A stretch of DNA of 64,000 nucleotides. Source: Elusimicrobiota bacterium (GTDB taxonomy: Bacteria; Elusimicrobiota; Elusimicrobia; UBA1565; UBA9628). The stretch covers positions 1 through 64,000 of the forward strand of contig JACRDN010000010.1 of NCBI GenBank assembly GCA_016218575.1. The letters run 5' to 3'. The position numbers were made by a program, and so were the translations under genes. Of this stretch, positions 16,130 through 24,228 are shown in pieces; positions within the stretch are counted from its first letter, which is position 1, and each line of letters opens with the position of its first letter. The notes under the pieces are model-generated. The model was not told the origin of the DNA and did no database searches. It was given only the letters and a program-made list of their open reading frames with translations.

Positions 16130-17582
16130 CCATAATCGGCACATACCATTGGCCCTGGGGCGATATGAGCGGCGGCCCAAGCCGGAAACGCTTCAAGAGC
16201 TCCCTCTGCACGCGGGCTTGGTAGGCGTCTATCTCCGGGCTTGAAAAAACGTCGCTTGGGCGAAAGTAGCTATCGGCCGCGAGAAAACAGAGTCCTCCTC
16301 TCTTGAGAGTGCCTGAGATTTCCCCGAATGCCCGGGCGTGGATATCAAGCTTGGCGGCGGAAAATGCCGCGCTCTGCCCAGAGCCCGCGTCGAAGCGGAT
16401 CATGCGCAGGCGGTCCCGGTAGAGATAGCCGAATATCCAGTCCGGGGCTCCGGCCATGGCCAGCAGATCGCGTGAGCCCATCTTTTCCAGGAGGAAGTTT
16501 CCTTCGATCTGGATGGGGTCCCGCCAAGGCCGGGAGCGCGGGAATATGGCCGTGAAGAAGGAAAAGCCCGCGATGGCCAGCGTCCCCGCGGCCAAGAGCG
16601 GCTTGCCCGCGGGGACGCGGTCGGCCAAAGCGGCTAGAACCAGGGGGAGGCCGAGGGCGGCGCAGAAGGCATAGTCGTCCGCGGCATGGAATAGGATGAA
16701 AACGGCGGAATAGGCGGCGAAAATAGCCGCCGCCCATGAGAAGGCCCGGCGTGCGCAGGCGTCGGAGCAAAGGCGCCGGGCGGCGGGCGCGGCCGAGAGA
16801 AAAACAGGCAGGACGAAAAGAGACTCCGGCAGGCGGCCAGCCAGCCAGCGCGCGTAGACCAGCGGCATGGCCAATAAATCGGGATTTCGATAGAGAGAGG
16901 TTTTCTCGAAATGGGGAGGCGCGTACATGGCCTTTAGCGCGGCGAGAGGGCCAGCCGGCATCGTGAAGCCGTAGAGCCCGCAGAGCCCGACGGAGATCGC
17001 GGCGAAAGCCCAGGCTTGGCCGGGCCCGCGCCGCCTCAAGAGCCAGGCTCCCAAAGGGATGAGAGCTAGGTTGGCCATATCGAATCCAGCGGCCAGCGCA
17101 GTGAGTAGTATGGGGAGAGGTTTCGTTGTGTTATTCTCCGCCGTCAGCGCCAGCAAGGCCGCAGTCGCCAATAGGGCTCCCAGCATGTAAGGCTTTGTCT
17201 GCATGGAAAAAATCCACGGATGCCTTTGCGCCGCCAAAGCCAGAGCGGCCGCGCCGGCGACCCACGGGGTTTTCGTGAATCTCAGGCAGAGTCTGCACAG
17301 AAGCGCCAGCCAAGCCGCGGCGGCGAGCAGGCTTAGGAGTTGAAAGACGGGCAGGAGCTTGCCCTGGAAGCCCAGAGCGCGCAGCAGCAGGGCCACGCCG
17401 CGCAGCAGTGGGACGTAAAGGGGGTGAGCCGTTTGGTGGACTTTCCACAGTCCCTCCTCGGCGACCACGACATAAGTGAACGCGCTGGCGTCGTATTGCC
17501 TTGAAAGAAACAGGGCGCTCAGAAGCCCAAAAAAGGCGCCCAGGGTCCAGGGCGGCAGGGCGGTCTTGAGCCGCTCGATCAT
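16122..17582 (-). CDS. Polytopic membrane protein, GT39-like
   Basis: A 486-residue protein with about 10 hydrophobic segments and a soluble C-terminal tail of about 120 residues. The layout (short N-terminus, first loop containing a conserved-looking AEEG acidic pair near residue 42, tail with alternating hydrophobics) resembles polyprenyl-phosphate-dependent glycosyltransferases, but I see no convincing catalytic DE motif, so the call is weak. It is convergent with the CysS-like gene (8-nt overlap) and divergent from the surface-protein gene at 17683, sharing a promoter region of about 100 bp. Confidence 0.5.
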   Translation of the reverse strand: MIERLKTALPPWTLGAFFGLLSALFLSRQYDASAFTYVVVAEEGLWKVHQTAHPLYVPLLRGVALLLRALGFQGKLLPVFQLLSLLAAAAWLALLCRLCLRFTKTPWVAGAAALALAAQRHPWIFSMQTKPYMLGALLATAALLALTAENNTTKPLPILLTALAAGFDMANLALIPLGAWLLRRRGPGQAWAFAAISVGLCGLYGFTMPAGPLAALKAMYAPPHFEKTSLYRNPDLLAMPLVYARWLAGRLPESLFVLPVFLSAAPAARRLCSDACARRAFSWAAAIFAAYSAVFILFHAADDYAFCAALGLPLVLAALADRVPAGKPLLAAGTLAIAGFSFFTAIFPRSRPWRDPIQIEGNFLLEKMGSRDLLAMAGAPDWIFGYLYRDRLRMIRFDAGSGQSAAFSAAKLDIHARAFGEISGTLKRGGLCFLAADSYFRPSDVFSSPEIDAYQARVQRELLKRFRLGPPLISPQGQWYVPIMAK

Positions 17583-17643
17583 GGGGCTGATTATAACACC
17601 TATATGCCTGAAAATCTATGCAATAAAAGGATATTTTGCGATA

Positions 17644-17672
17644 TTGACAGAACCGATCGGGCCTGTTAAACT
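17644..17672 (+). promoter_or_regulatory. Sigma-70-like promoter of the surface-protein gene
   Basis: A perfect TTGACA at 17644-17649, a 17-bp spacer, and TAAACT at 17667-17672. The ATG is at 17683, so the leader would be only a few bases, although a purine-rich GGAAGG lies just before the ATG. Confidence 0.6.
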
Positions 17673-17682
17673 CACGGAAGGT

Positions 17683-18438
17683 ATGGCCGAGTTGAATCTC
17701 CGCCTCGATATTCGGGTTACCCCGGCTTTGGTGCGTTGGGGCTTGGCCGGCCTGCTTCTATCGGTCTTCGCGCCCGAGCTTGCCACGGAATCGGTGACCT
17801 TGACCACGTATTATCCCGCGCCCTCGGGAATATACACCCAGCTCATCGCGACCAACAATACCTATCTTTCCAGGGACGGCGGAAACCTCGGCATCGGCAC
17901 AACGAGCCTGCATTCAAGCGGAGGTTTTACCGCGAAAACCACCTTGGACGCGGGCGGGAGCATGCTGGGCTTGGCGGTGCGAGGATCGGCTTCTCCCGCG
18001 ATCAAGATCATCAACAGCTCCAACACCGAGCTCGGCACGGTGGCCGGGGTGACGGCGGCGGGGGCCTGGGCCACCGGAAGCACGGTCAACGATATAGTGA
18101 TGCGCTCTCCTGCGGGCCGCCTTATCCTCGCCACCGGAGCCTCGAACACCCCTAGGCTTGTCATGGACGGGAGCGGTTATGTTGGAATTGGGGGAGCTCC
18201 CACCGCCTCTGCCTCTAATCTTCCTTTGCAGACCTCAGGGCTTCGGGCCACGCAAACCGGCTGCACCATCACGGGATTTACGACAGGCACCACCAACTGC
18301 GGCGCCAATAATTACGCCACCTTGATCGCCGGCGTCTGGGCCGAGTACATGGTGACTGGAAACATCGCGACCACCGGCGGAGGCGGAGGCCAGGAAGGAA
18401 GCATGCTTTGCTGCCCGTGCGGCGGAGCCTGCCCGTGA
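17683..18438 (+). CDS. Secreted pilin/tail-fibre-like surface protein with Cys-rich tail
   Basis: A 251-residue protein. An N-terminal hydrophobic segment (about residues 23-38) acts as signal or anchor, followed by ESVTLTTYYPAPSGIYTQL and DGGNLGIGTT, motifs I know from repeated surface or tail-fibre-like proteins in Elusimicrobiota-type genomes. The middle is a Thr/Gly/Ala-rich beta-strand region. The last 12 residues are exceptional: after a poly-Gly stretch it ends MLCCPCGGACP, with four Cys at 243, 244, 246 and 250. This resembles the CRGGWCCPRCF tail of the HxsA-type precursor at 29878. It lies just upstream of the radical SAM operon, separated by a large palindrome. Start: ATG 17683 after GGAAGG. 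Confidence 0.65.
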   Translation: MAELNLRLDIRVTPALVRWGLAGLLLSVFAPELATESVTLTTYYPAPSGIYTQLIATNNTYLSRDGGNLGIGTTSLHSSGGFTAKTTLDAGGSMLGLAVRGSASPAIKIINSSNTELGTVAGVTAAGAWATGSTVNDIVMRSPAGRLILATGASNTPRLVMDGSGYVGIGGAPTASASNLPLQTSGLRATQTGCTITGFTTGTTNCGANNYATLIAGVWAEYMVTGNIATTGGGGGQEGSMLCCPCGGACP

Positions 18439-18439
18439 T

Positions 18440-18500
18440 AATTTAGTGACAGTTACTTAATTCTCCGGAGAATTCGCAATTAAGTAACTGTCACTAAATT
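18440..18500. repeat. 61-bp palindrome at the head of the RiPP operon
   Basis: Two perfect 23-bp arms (18440-18462 and 18478-18500) with core GTGACAGTTAC/GTAACTGTCAC, and a 15-nt centre that forms its own AATTCTCC/GGAGAATT palindrome. It begins two bases after the surface-protein stop and ends next to the -10 box of the radical SAM operon, so it could be a terminator, an operator or a mobile palindrome. The same 23-bp sequence type occurs at 2403-2425. Confidence 0.75.
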
Positions 18501-18504
18501 GCGG

Positions 18505-18510
18505 TATACT
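18505..18510 (+). promoter_or_regulatory. -10 box of the large radical SAM/Hxs operon
   Basis: TATACT at 18505-18510, 8 nt before ATG 18519. No good -35 is seen; that position falls in the right arm of the palindrome, where a regulator could bind. The predicted transcript would be leaderless or nearly so. Confidence 0.4.
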
Positions 18511-18518
18511 TTCCCCGA

Positions 18519-19349
18519 ATGGCTTTGCACCTGCCCATCAACGGGGTCTGCAACATCAAGTGCGTTTTTTGCTCGGCCGATGGGCGCAGCGGGGATTTTG
18601 AGCTGGCCTCGCTCCTGGACCAAATAGACCGCGACAAGACCGGACACGTCCAAATATCGGGCGGCGACCCCATGGTCAAGGATCCGGCCGAACTCCTGAA
18701 AATCCTCCTCCGTTGCCGCCAAAAAAATAAGATCATAGAGTTCCAGACTAACGGGGTGATGGTGACCCGCTATAACCCCAAGCGCCTCAAGATGCTCGTG
18801 GGTCTGGTGGATTTCTTCAACATCAATTTCTCCGCGCACACCCCGGAGCTCGACCTCGCGGTGACCGAGACCTCCGGGGCTTTCGAATGGAGGGTCGCCG
18901 GGGTGCGCCGTCTTTTGGAGCTCGGAGCCTCGGTGAGGCTCAACTACATCGTGCACGAGGCCAACTACCGGCACTGCGAGGACTTCGTGCGCTTCGCCGC
19001 GCGCGAGCTCCCCGGGTTCTCTTGGATCCAGTTCAGCTACTGCAAGGGCATGGGGCGGGCCAGGGGCGAGAAGGCGGTGATGCCGCGCTTCCGGGACGCC
19101 GCCCCCTATCTCAACGCGGCCATGGGGCGCTGCTCGGAGCTTGGGCTGGACTTCGACGTGGATCACATCCCGGTTTGCTTTGTCATGGATCATCGGGAGC
19201 ACCACGCCGACTACCGCAAGATGCGAGACTTCACCTCGGGAGTCCATTTGTCGGAGAAGCAGCAGGTGGCCGACTGCAAGCCTTGCGCCATGAAGGACGT
19301 TTGTCCGGGGCCCCGGCGCGACTACATCGAGATATACGGCGCTCTATGA
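18519..19349 (+). CDS. Radical SAM protein, first gene of the RiPP operon
   Basis: A 276-residue radical SAM enzyme. The 4Fe-4S/SAM motif is C11-x3-C15-x2-C18 at the very N-terminus, and ISGGDPM near residue 48 is the SAM-binding GGE-type motif in a GGD form. The barrel continues to about residue 230. A C-terminal group CKPCAMKDVC with a nearby Cys probably binds an auxiliary iron-sulfur cluster (SPASM/twitch-like). There is no signal peptide, so it is cytosolic. It heads 26 co-directional genes and overlaps the desulfurase gene by 4 nt. The reaction is unknown; a peptide-modifying role is inferred from context. Confidence 0.85.
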   Translation: MALHLPINGVCNIKCVFCSADGRSGDFELASLLDQIDRDKTGHVQISGGDPMVKDPAELLKILLRCRQKNKIIEFQTNGVMVTRYNPKRLKMLVGLVDFFNINFSAHTPELDLAVTETSGAFEWRVAGVRRLLELGASVRLNYIVHEANYRHCEDFVRFAARELPGFSWIQFSYCKGMGRARGEKAVMPRFRDAAPYLNAAMGRCSELGLDFDVDHIPVCFVMDHREHHADYRKMRDFTSGVHLSEKQQVADCKPCAMKDVCPGPRRDYIEIYGAL

Positions 19350-20623
19350 CCACCGCTGAGGCGAAGGAATTGGATCTGATAAACATCCGAGACGAGTTTC
19401 CGGCCTTGGAACAGAGAGTGCAAGGCCGGAAGCTCGTCTATCTTGACAGCGCCTGCACGGCCTTGAAGCCCCGTGCCGTGGCCGAGAGGCTGGGCGATTT
19501 CTACCTCCATTGGGGCGGCTGCGGCGGAAAGCGCTCGACCCATCTGGCCTCCCAGCAGGTTCAGGACTGGCTCGAGGAGGCCCGGCGGACCGCGGCCGAC
19601 TTCATCTCGGCGGAATCTCCCAACGAGATCGTCTTCACCTCAGGCACGACGGAGGCGGCCAATCTTCTTGCCCGCGCATTCCCCTTCGATGGGGAGCGCC
19701 GCGAGGTCGTTCTGACGGACCTCGAGCACAACGCGATTTTCCTTCCGTTTCACGAGGCTTGCCTGAGAGGGGAGGTTTCGCTGCGCTTCTGTCCGAGCCG
19801 TGATGGTCGCGTGGATTTGGATGCTCTCGAGGGCCTGATTTCTGAGAAAACCGCATTGGTGTGCATGACTCGGGCCTCGAACGTTTACGGGGGGATTCAG
19901 CCACTGGCTCAGGCGAGCCACCTTGCCCACAGGCGCGGCGCGCTTATCTTCAGCGACGAGGCTCAATACGTGGCCACCCATCGCGAGAAGGTCCAGGAGG
20001 TCAACGCGGACTTCATCGCCTTCTCGGCGCACAAGATCGGAGGCCCCTTTGGGGCCGGGGTCTTGTACGGCAAGGAGAATTTGCTCAACAGGCTTAAACC
20101 CGCCAAAGTCGGCGGGGGGACCGTGAAGTCCGTCGTTTGGGAGAGGGGTGCCTCTCCTCTCGTGGAATACCTGGACGCCCCCGCGCGCTTTGAGGCGGGG
20201 GTGCCTGACTTTGCGGCCATCCTCGGCATGAAGGAGGCCGTGGATTTTCTGCGCCGGATTCCCGAGGAGGAACTCCGCGCTCACGTCTCCGCTTTGGTGC
20301 GGCGCCTGGCGCGGGGGCTGGCCCGGTTTCCCGAACTCCGGGTCCTGGGGCGGGAGGAGGACTTGGCCAAGGGGGCGCTCGTTTCCTTCCATCCCGTCCA
20401 GGAGGGCTTCTCGGTCGCGGACTTCAATCTCTTTCTCAACCACGAGTTGGGAGAGCGCTTCATCGCCATCCGGGCCGGGGAGCACTGCGCGCATCTTCTG
20501 CACCAGAGGCTTGCGCTCCCCGCCACTTTGCGGGTCTCCTTCTTCGCCTACAACACCGCCGAGGAGGTGGATTTCTTCCTGGAGGCCGTGGGGTCGTACC
20601 TGCGCGCGCTCTATGAGCATTGA
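19346..20623 (+). CDS. SufS/CsdA-like cysteine desulfurase (class V aminotransferase fold)
   Basis: A 425-residue PLP enzyme. FSAHKIGGPFGAGVL contains the Schiff-base Lys (K230) and IRAGEHCAHLLHQ the SufS-type catalytic Cys (C381). The N-terminus YLDSACTALKPRAV and TSGTTEAANLLA are also typical of group II desulfurases. It would take sulfur from cysteine as an enzyme persulfide. Both flanking genes encode radical SAM proteins and overlap it (4 and 11 nt), so it may feed Fe-S assembly for the many cluster enzymes or deliver sulfur to the peptide product. No SufE- or SufU-like partner is seen nearby. It could alternatively be a selenocysteine-lyase-like or other lyase branch. Confidence 0.85.
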   Translation: MTTAEAKELDLINIRDEFPALEQRVQGRKLVYLDSACTALKPRAVAERLGDFYLHWGGCGGKRSTHLASQQVQDWLEEARRTAADFISAESPNEIVFTSGTTEAANLLARAFPFDGERREVVLTDLEHNAIFLPFHEACLRGEVSLRFCPSRDGRVDLDALEGLISEKTALVCMTRASNVYGGIQPLAQASHLAHRRGALIFSDEAQYVATHREKVQEVNADFIAFSAHKIGGPFGAGVLYGKENLLNRLKPAKVGGGTVKSVVWERGASPLVEYLDAPARFEAGVPDFAAILGMKEAVDFLRRIPEEELRAHVSALVRRLARGLARFPELRVLGREEDLAKGALVSFHPVQEGFSVADFNLFLNHELGERFIAIRAGEHCAHLLHQRLALPATLRVSFFAYNTAEEVDFFLEAVGSYLRALYEH

Positions 20624-21851
20624 GGCGGAGCTTCCCGGCGTGGAGGCCTCGGCCGACCGGGACGCCTTCGACGAGCCCAAGTGTTTCGATATTCTTCTCA
20701 ATTACGCCTGCAACGCCAAATGCCTTTTCTGCTCGCAGGATTTCGACTGGCGCAAGGCGCCCAACGAGCTTCCTTTCGAAAAGGCGGTGGAGCACCTTTA
20801 TCTTGCCTACAAGAACGGCTACCGCAGGCTGGGATTCACCGGGGGCGAGCCCACCATCCGGCGCGATCTGCCCAATCTCATCGCCTTGGCCCGCAAGATC
20901 GGCTACACCTACATCCGCATTCAGACCAACGGCGTGCGCATCGCGGACTACGACTACGTCAAGGCCTTGACCGATGCGGGGCTCACCTTCGTCAAGTTTT
21001 CCATCCACGGCCATGAGGCAGGGCTCCACGACAAACTCGTGGAGGTTCCCGGGGCCTTCGACAAATGCCTGCGCGCCATCGAGAACTTAAAGAAGCTCAA
21101 TGTCGGCATCGGAGTCAACATCGTTTTGAACGAGTGGAATTACAGGCATCTCGTCGAGTTCTACGAGCTGTTCCTGATCAAGCTCGAACTTTCCAATTTC
21201 GTCATCATAGCACCCTTGTATGAGGGGAACATGACGAGTCATGTTCCCCTCATGGGAGCCAGGCTGACGGACATGGCTCCGCACATCCGCCGGGCATACG
21301 AGGTCTTTACAAGGATCAACTTTCCGAAACCACCGCTCCTTCTCCATTTCACGCCGTGCGTTCTTCCGGGCTACGAGCAGCAGATGCTGGGATGGTCGGC
21401 CTTCAACACCATGGTGGTGAGCCCCAAGGGGGAAAAGCGGGACCTCGACATGACGGCCCAGTTCCACACCGTCAAAACCGAGGCCTGCGGGCGCTGCGTC
21501 TACAACGACCGCTGCATTGGTTTTGACAAATCCTACGCCCGCTTCTTCGGGATTGGGGAGATCGCGCCGCTTTCGGAGGTCCCCCAGCGCTACGATGCCC
21601 AGAGCCAAAGGCCCCGTCACGAGGGACGCAGCGTGCTTACCGACAACGAAAAATGCGTTCTCGAGGTCCTGAAGGTGAAAAGCCCCGTCGCGACCAAGGA
21701 GTTTCTTGGGGTCGCGGAGGGCATCCCGCTCTGCAAGGACTGCAAGGATGAGAACGCGGTGATAAACGCCGCCGAAACCTTGATCCGCATGGGCCTGGTC
21801 CATCGGGAGTTCAGGCGGGGCAAGTATTTTTGGAGTCTGAAGCCTGAATGA
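20613..21851 (+). CDS. Radical SAM protein with C-terminal winged-helix-like extension
   Basis: A 412-residue protein. Residues 33-40 hold C-x3-C-x2-C (YACNAKCLFC), followed by FTGGEPTIRRD and the IQTNGVR and KFSIHGHEAGLHD barrel motifs. Near residues 290-300 CGRCVYNDRC is a likely auxiliary cluster site. Residues about 335-412 form a separate domain (LTDNEKCVLEVLK... LIRMGLVHREFRRGKYFW) like a winged-helix module, containing another CKDC pair. It is most similar in this window to the radical SAM domains at 35347-36300 and 36297-37241. ATG 20613 overlaps the desulfurase by 11 nt. A 34-bp perfect palindrome sits inside the gene at 21220-21253. Confidence 0.85.
   Translation: MSIEAELPGVEASADRDAFDEPKCFDILLNYACNAKCLFCSQDFDWRKAPNELPFEKAVEHLYLAYKNGYRRLGFTGGEPTIRRDLPNLIALARKIGYTYIRIQTNGVRIADYDYVKALTDAGLTFVKFSIHGHEAGLHDKLVEVPGAFDKCLRAIENLKKLNVGIGVNIVLNEWNYRHLVEFYELFLIKLELSNFVIIAPLYEGNMTSHVPLMGARLTDMAPHIRRAYEVFTRINFPKPPLLLHFTPCVLPGYEQQMLGWSAFNTMVVSPKGEKRDLDMTAQFHTVKTEACGRCVYNDRCIGFDKSYARFFGIGEIAPLSEVPQRYDAQSQRPRHEGRSVLTDNEKCVLEVLKVKSPVATKEFLGVAEGIPLCKDCKDENAVINAAETLIRMGLVHREFRRGKYFWSLKPE
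21220..21253. repeat. 34-bp perfect palindrome inside a radical SAM gene
   Basis: Arms of 16 bp (21220-21235 and 21238-21253) surround a 2-nt centre GA. It is translated in frame (EGNMTSHVPLM) in a region where the paralogous radical SAM proteins differ. Confidence 0.8.
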
Positions 21852-22819
21852 AGGAGCCCGGGAAGATCGAGAAGCTGGTCCTTTTCACCGGTTTTTCCTG
21901 CAACAGCCATTGCCATTTCTGCATAGACCTCAACAAGAGGGATCTTCCGGATAAGTCCACCCAGCAAATCGTCTCCGAGATGGCCCAGGCCCGGGCCAAG
22001 GGGGTCGAGTACCTGGAGCTCATCGGGGGGGAGACCACGATCAGGGGGGACTTCCTGCCCTTGGTGCGCACGGCAAAGAAGCTGGGCTTTAAGGACGTCG
22101 TGGTGGTGACCAACGGCCGCATGCTCTCCTACCCCGAATTCGCGCGCCAAACCGTCGAGGCCGGGGTGACCGACCTCATCTTCTCCATCCACGGCCACGA
22201 CGCGCGGCTCCACGACGAGCTCACCTTCGCCCCGGGGGCTTTCGAGGAGCTCTTGAAGGGGATAGAGAACGTCCGCGCCCTGGGATTTGAGCGGATCTTC
22301 GCCAACTGCACGGTGGTTAGGCAAAACATGGAGCGCATGCCCGACATCGGCCGGCTCTTCATCGAGCTCGACATCCACCACGCCGAGTTCATTTTCGTGG
22401 ATCCCACCTACGGCGGCGCCTACACCAATTTCAAAGGCCTGGTTCCACGCATCGCCGAAGCCGCGCCTTACTTGCGTGAGACGCTGGACATCGGCCGGCG
22501 TTGGGGCACCAGGGACTGGTGCGTGCGCTACGTCCCTCTCTGCCATTTCGCGGAGTACCTCGATCAAGTGAGCGAGCTCAGGGAGGTCGAGCTTTTCCAC
22601 ACCCGGCATTGGGCGCCGGACTTCAAGAACGAGGACGTGGGGGGATCGCGCAAGCTCGCGGCCCGGGCCAAGACCGAGCGCTGCGAAGGCTGCGCGCTTT
22701 ACGAACGCTGCGAAGGGCTGTGGAAAGAATACCTGCGGCACTACGGGGATGAGGAGTTAAAGCCAGTAGAACAGCCAACGCCCCTCACGGCGACCCGCCT
22801 CCCGCGGGGAGGCGGGTGA
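21848..22819 (+). CDS. Radical SAM protein with C-terminal auxiliary-cluster Cys
   Basis: A 323-residue radical SAM protein: C18-x3-C22-x2-C25 (FSCNSHCHFC), the SAM motif ELIGGETTIRGD, VVVTNGRML, and IFSIHGHDARLHDEL. Near residue 280 the group CEGCALYERCEG suggests an auxiliary Fe-S cluster. The last 20 residues are a Thr/Pro/Arg-rich tail. It starts in the stop of the preceding gene (ATGA) and ends one base before the hxsC-like gene. The SIHGH strand motif links it to the 20613-type enzymes rather than to HxsB. Reaction unknown. Confidence 0.85.
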   Translation: MKEPGKIEKLVLFTGFSCNSHCHFCIDLNKRDLPDKSTQQIVSEMAQARAKGVEYLELIGGETTIRGDFLPLVRTAKKLGFKDVVVVTNGRMLSYPEFARQTVEAGVTDLIFSIHGHDARLHDELTFAPGAFEELLKGIENVRALGFERIFANCTVVRQNMERMPDIGRLFIELDIHHAEFIFVDPTYGGAYTNFKGLVPRIAEAAPYLRETLDIGRRWGTRDWCVRYVPLCHFAEYLDQVSELREVELFHTRHWAPDFKNEDVGGSRKLAARAKTERCEGCALYERCEGLWKEYLRHYGDEELKPVEQPTPLTATRLPRGGG

Positions 22820-22820
22820 C

Positions 22821-23783
22821 ATGCCCGATTTCCCCATCTGGCCTCAGTGCAACATAGGCTGTGTCTTCTGCTCCAACCCTGTGGAGGGCTTCCGCCACAC
22901 CACCGACAAATACTCCTTCGAGGAGATCAAGAAGAAGCTCGAGGACTACAAGCGGGGCCTGCGCACCTTCGTCAAATTCGACGAGGTCCGGGACTACTTC
23001 AACCTCACCGGCGGGGAGCCCACCATCCATCCGGATTTCCTTAAAATACTGGCGCTCATCCGCAGCGAGTTCCCGCAGAACCTCATCCGGCTTTTGAGCA
23101 ACGGCCGTATGTTTGCCTATGAGGATTTCGCGCGCCGGACCTGCGGGATAGCGGGGACTGCCTTCGAGGCCGCCATTCCCATGTTCGGCTACGATTCTAA
23201 AACCCACGAGAGCATTTCCCGAACGCCGCTCAGCTTCCGACAGACCACGCGCGGCCTTTGGCATCTCGAGCGCCACCGCAAGCCCGGCCAACTCGTCGAG
23301 ATCCGGGTGATCCTCACCCGCATCCAATGCCGCTATTTGGACGGGCTCCTTGATTTCCTCTTGGCCGAGTTTCCCTGGGTAGATCGTCTGACACTTCTCT
23401 ACGAGGAGATCGAGGGCTTTGCCGAGAAGTACCGCGAGGCGCTCAAGATTCCCATGTCCGAGGCAGCGGGTGCCGTGGACCGCAATTACGAGAAACTTCT
23501 GAGGTTCAAGGACGCCAGACTCTACCATTTCTCCCTCTGCACCGTGCCCACCCGGCTCTGGCCCATGGTTTGGAATACCTTGGCCGATTTTAAGGTCTCC
23601 TATCTGGAGGGCTGCCGCTCCCAATGTCTGTACCGGCCGCAGTGCGTGGGAGTGCACCGTTCCTACGTCAAGCACGCCGGAGCCCCGGACATCGCCCCGA
23701 TCTTGAAGGCCAGGCCCGTGGTTCTGAGCCAAAATCCTTATCACCCCATCGAGTCCCTTGAAGAAAAAAGCCTTCCGCTTTAA
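22821..23783 (+). CDS. hxsC: HxsC-like radical SAM maturase (His-Xaa-Ser system)
   Basis: A 320-residue radical SAM protein that matches my knowledge of HxsC best. The N-terminus IWPQCNIGCVFCSNP (C10, C14, C17) is followed by FNLTGGEPTIHPDFLKIL, LSNGRMFAYEDFA, IPMFGYDSKTHESI with SFRQTTRGL, RVILTRIQCRYL, and a C-terminal CTVPTRLWP... ISDW-like stretch ending in Cys pairs of an auxiliary cluster. This order of motifs is that of the His-Xaa-Ser maturase HxsC. It is followed by hxsD-like and hxsB-like genes, as in known Hxs loci. The exact modification is not known to me. Confidence in radical SAM is near certain, in HxsC somewhat less. Confidence 0.8.
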   Translation: MPDFPIWPQCNIGCVFCSNPVEGFRHTTDKYSFEEIKKKLEDYKRGLRTFVKFDEVRDYFNLTGGEPTIHPDFLKILALIRSEFPQNLIRLLSNGRMFAYEDFARRTCGIAGTAFEAAIPMFGYDSKTHESISRTPLSFRQTTRGLWHLERHRKPGQLVEIRVILTRIQCRYLDGLLDFLLAEFPWVDRLTLLYEEIEGFAEKYREALKIPMSEAAGAVDRNYEKLLRFKDARLYHFSLCTVPTRLWPMVWNTLADFKVSYLEGCRSQCLYRPQCVGVHRSYVKHAGAPDIAPILKARPVVLSQNPYHPIESLEEKSLPL

Positions 23784-23796
23784 GGCCGAGCCGCGG

Positions 23797-24228
23797 ATGG
23801 GCCGGCTCCGGGTCTTCCGGCTTGGGGCCGACTCCAAGGCCTGGCTCGGAGCCTGTTATCTCATGACCGAGAGGGCCTATGTCGGCCTCGAGCTCAAGGG
23901 TGCAACCCCAAGGGCGACGCTTTGGCCCAAGCCCGGAAAGAAGCTGGCCGGCTTGGCCGAAGCCTTCTCGACCGCCTACCAGGAACAGCTCCGGGGATGG
24001 ACTTTGGCGCGGAGAAATCGCAGAGAGAGATTTAAGCTCCGCGCTGCTGATGCGGCGCAGCGCATAAAGCCCAACGCAACTCCTGATGGCCTTGAACACC
24101 ACGCCGCTGACGCGGCGCAGCGCAGGGAAATCTCCAGGCTGCTGGCCGAGGAGCTCCAAATGGCGGACCCCTTGGGGATTAGAACCCCATGGGACGAGGC
24201 CAGGGCCTTAGGGCTCGCAATGAAATAA
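23797..24228 (+). CDS. HxsD-like protein 1
   Basis: A 143-residue protein with the HxsD signature LGACYLMTERAYVGLELKG near residues 17-35, equivalent to AAYLMTDRAYVRV in the 25920 gene. The family is a small partner of the Hxs radical SAM maturases. The middle contains a short duplicated stretch AADAAQR (two copies about 20 residues apart), unlike the other copies. The stop codon and last residues (LAMK) come from the inverted repeat of the MITE-like element at 24210, so the C-terminus was probably changed by the insertion. I took ATG 23797, 13 nt after hxsC; a TTG at 23758 is in frame. Confidence 0.6.
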   Translation: MGRLRVFRLGADSKAWLGACYLMTERAYVGLELKGATPRATLWPKPGKKLAGLAEAFSTAYQEQLRGWTLARRNRRERFKLRAADAAQRIKPNATPDGLEHHAADAAQRREISRLLAEELQMADPLGIRTPWDEARALGLAMK

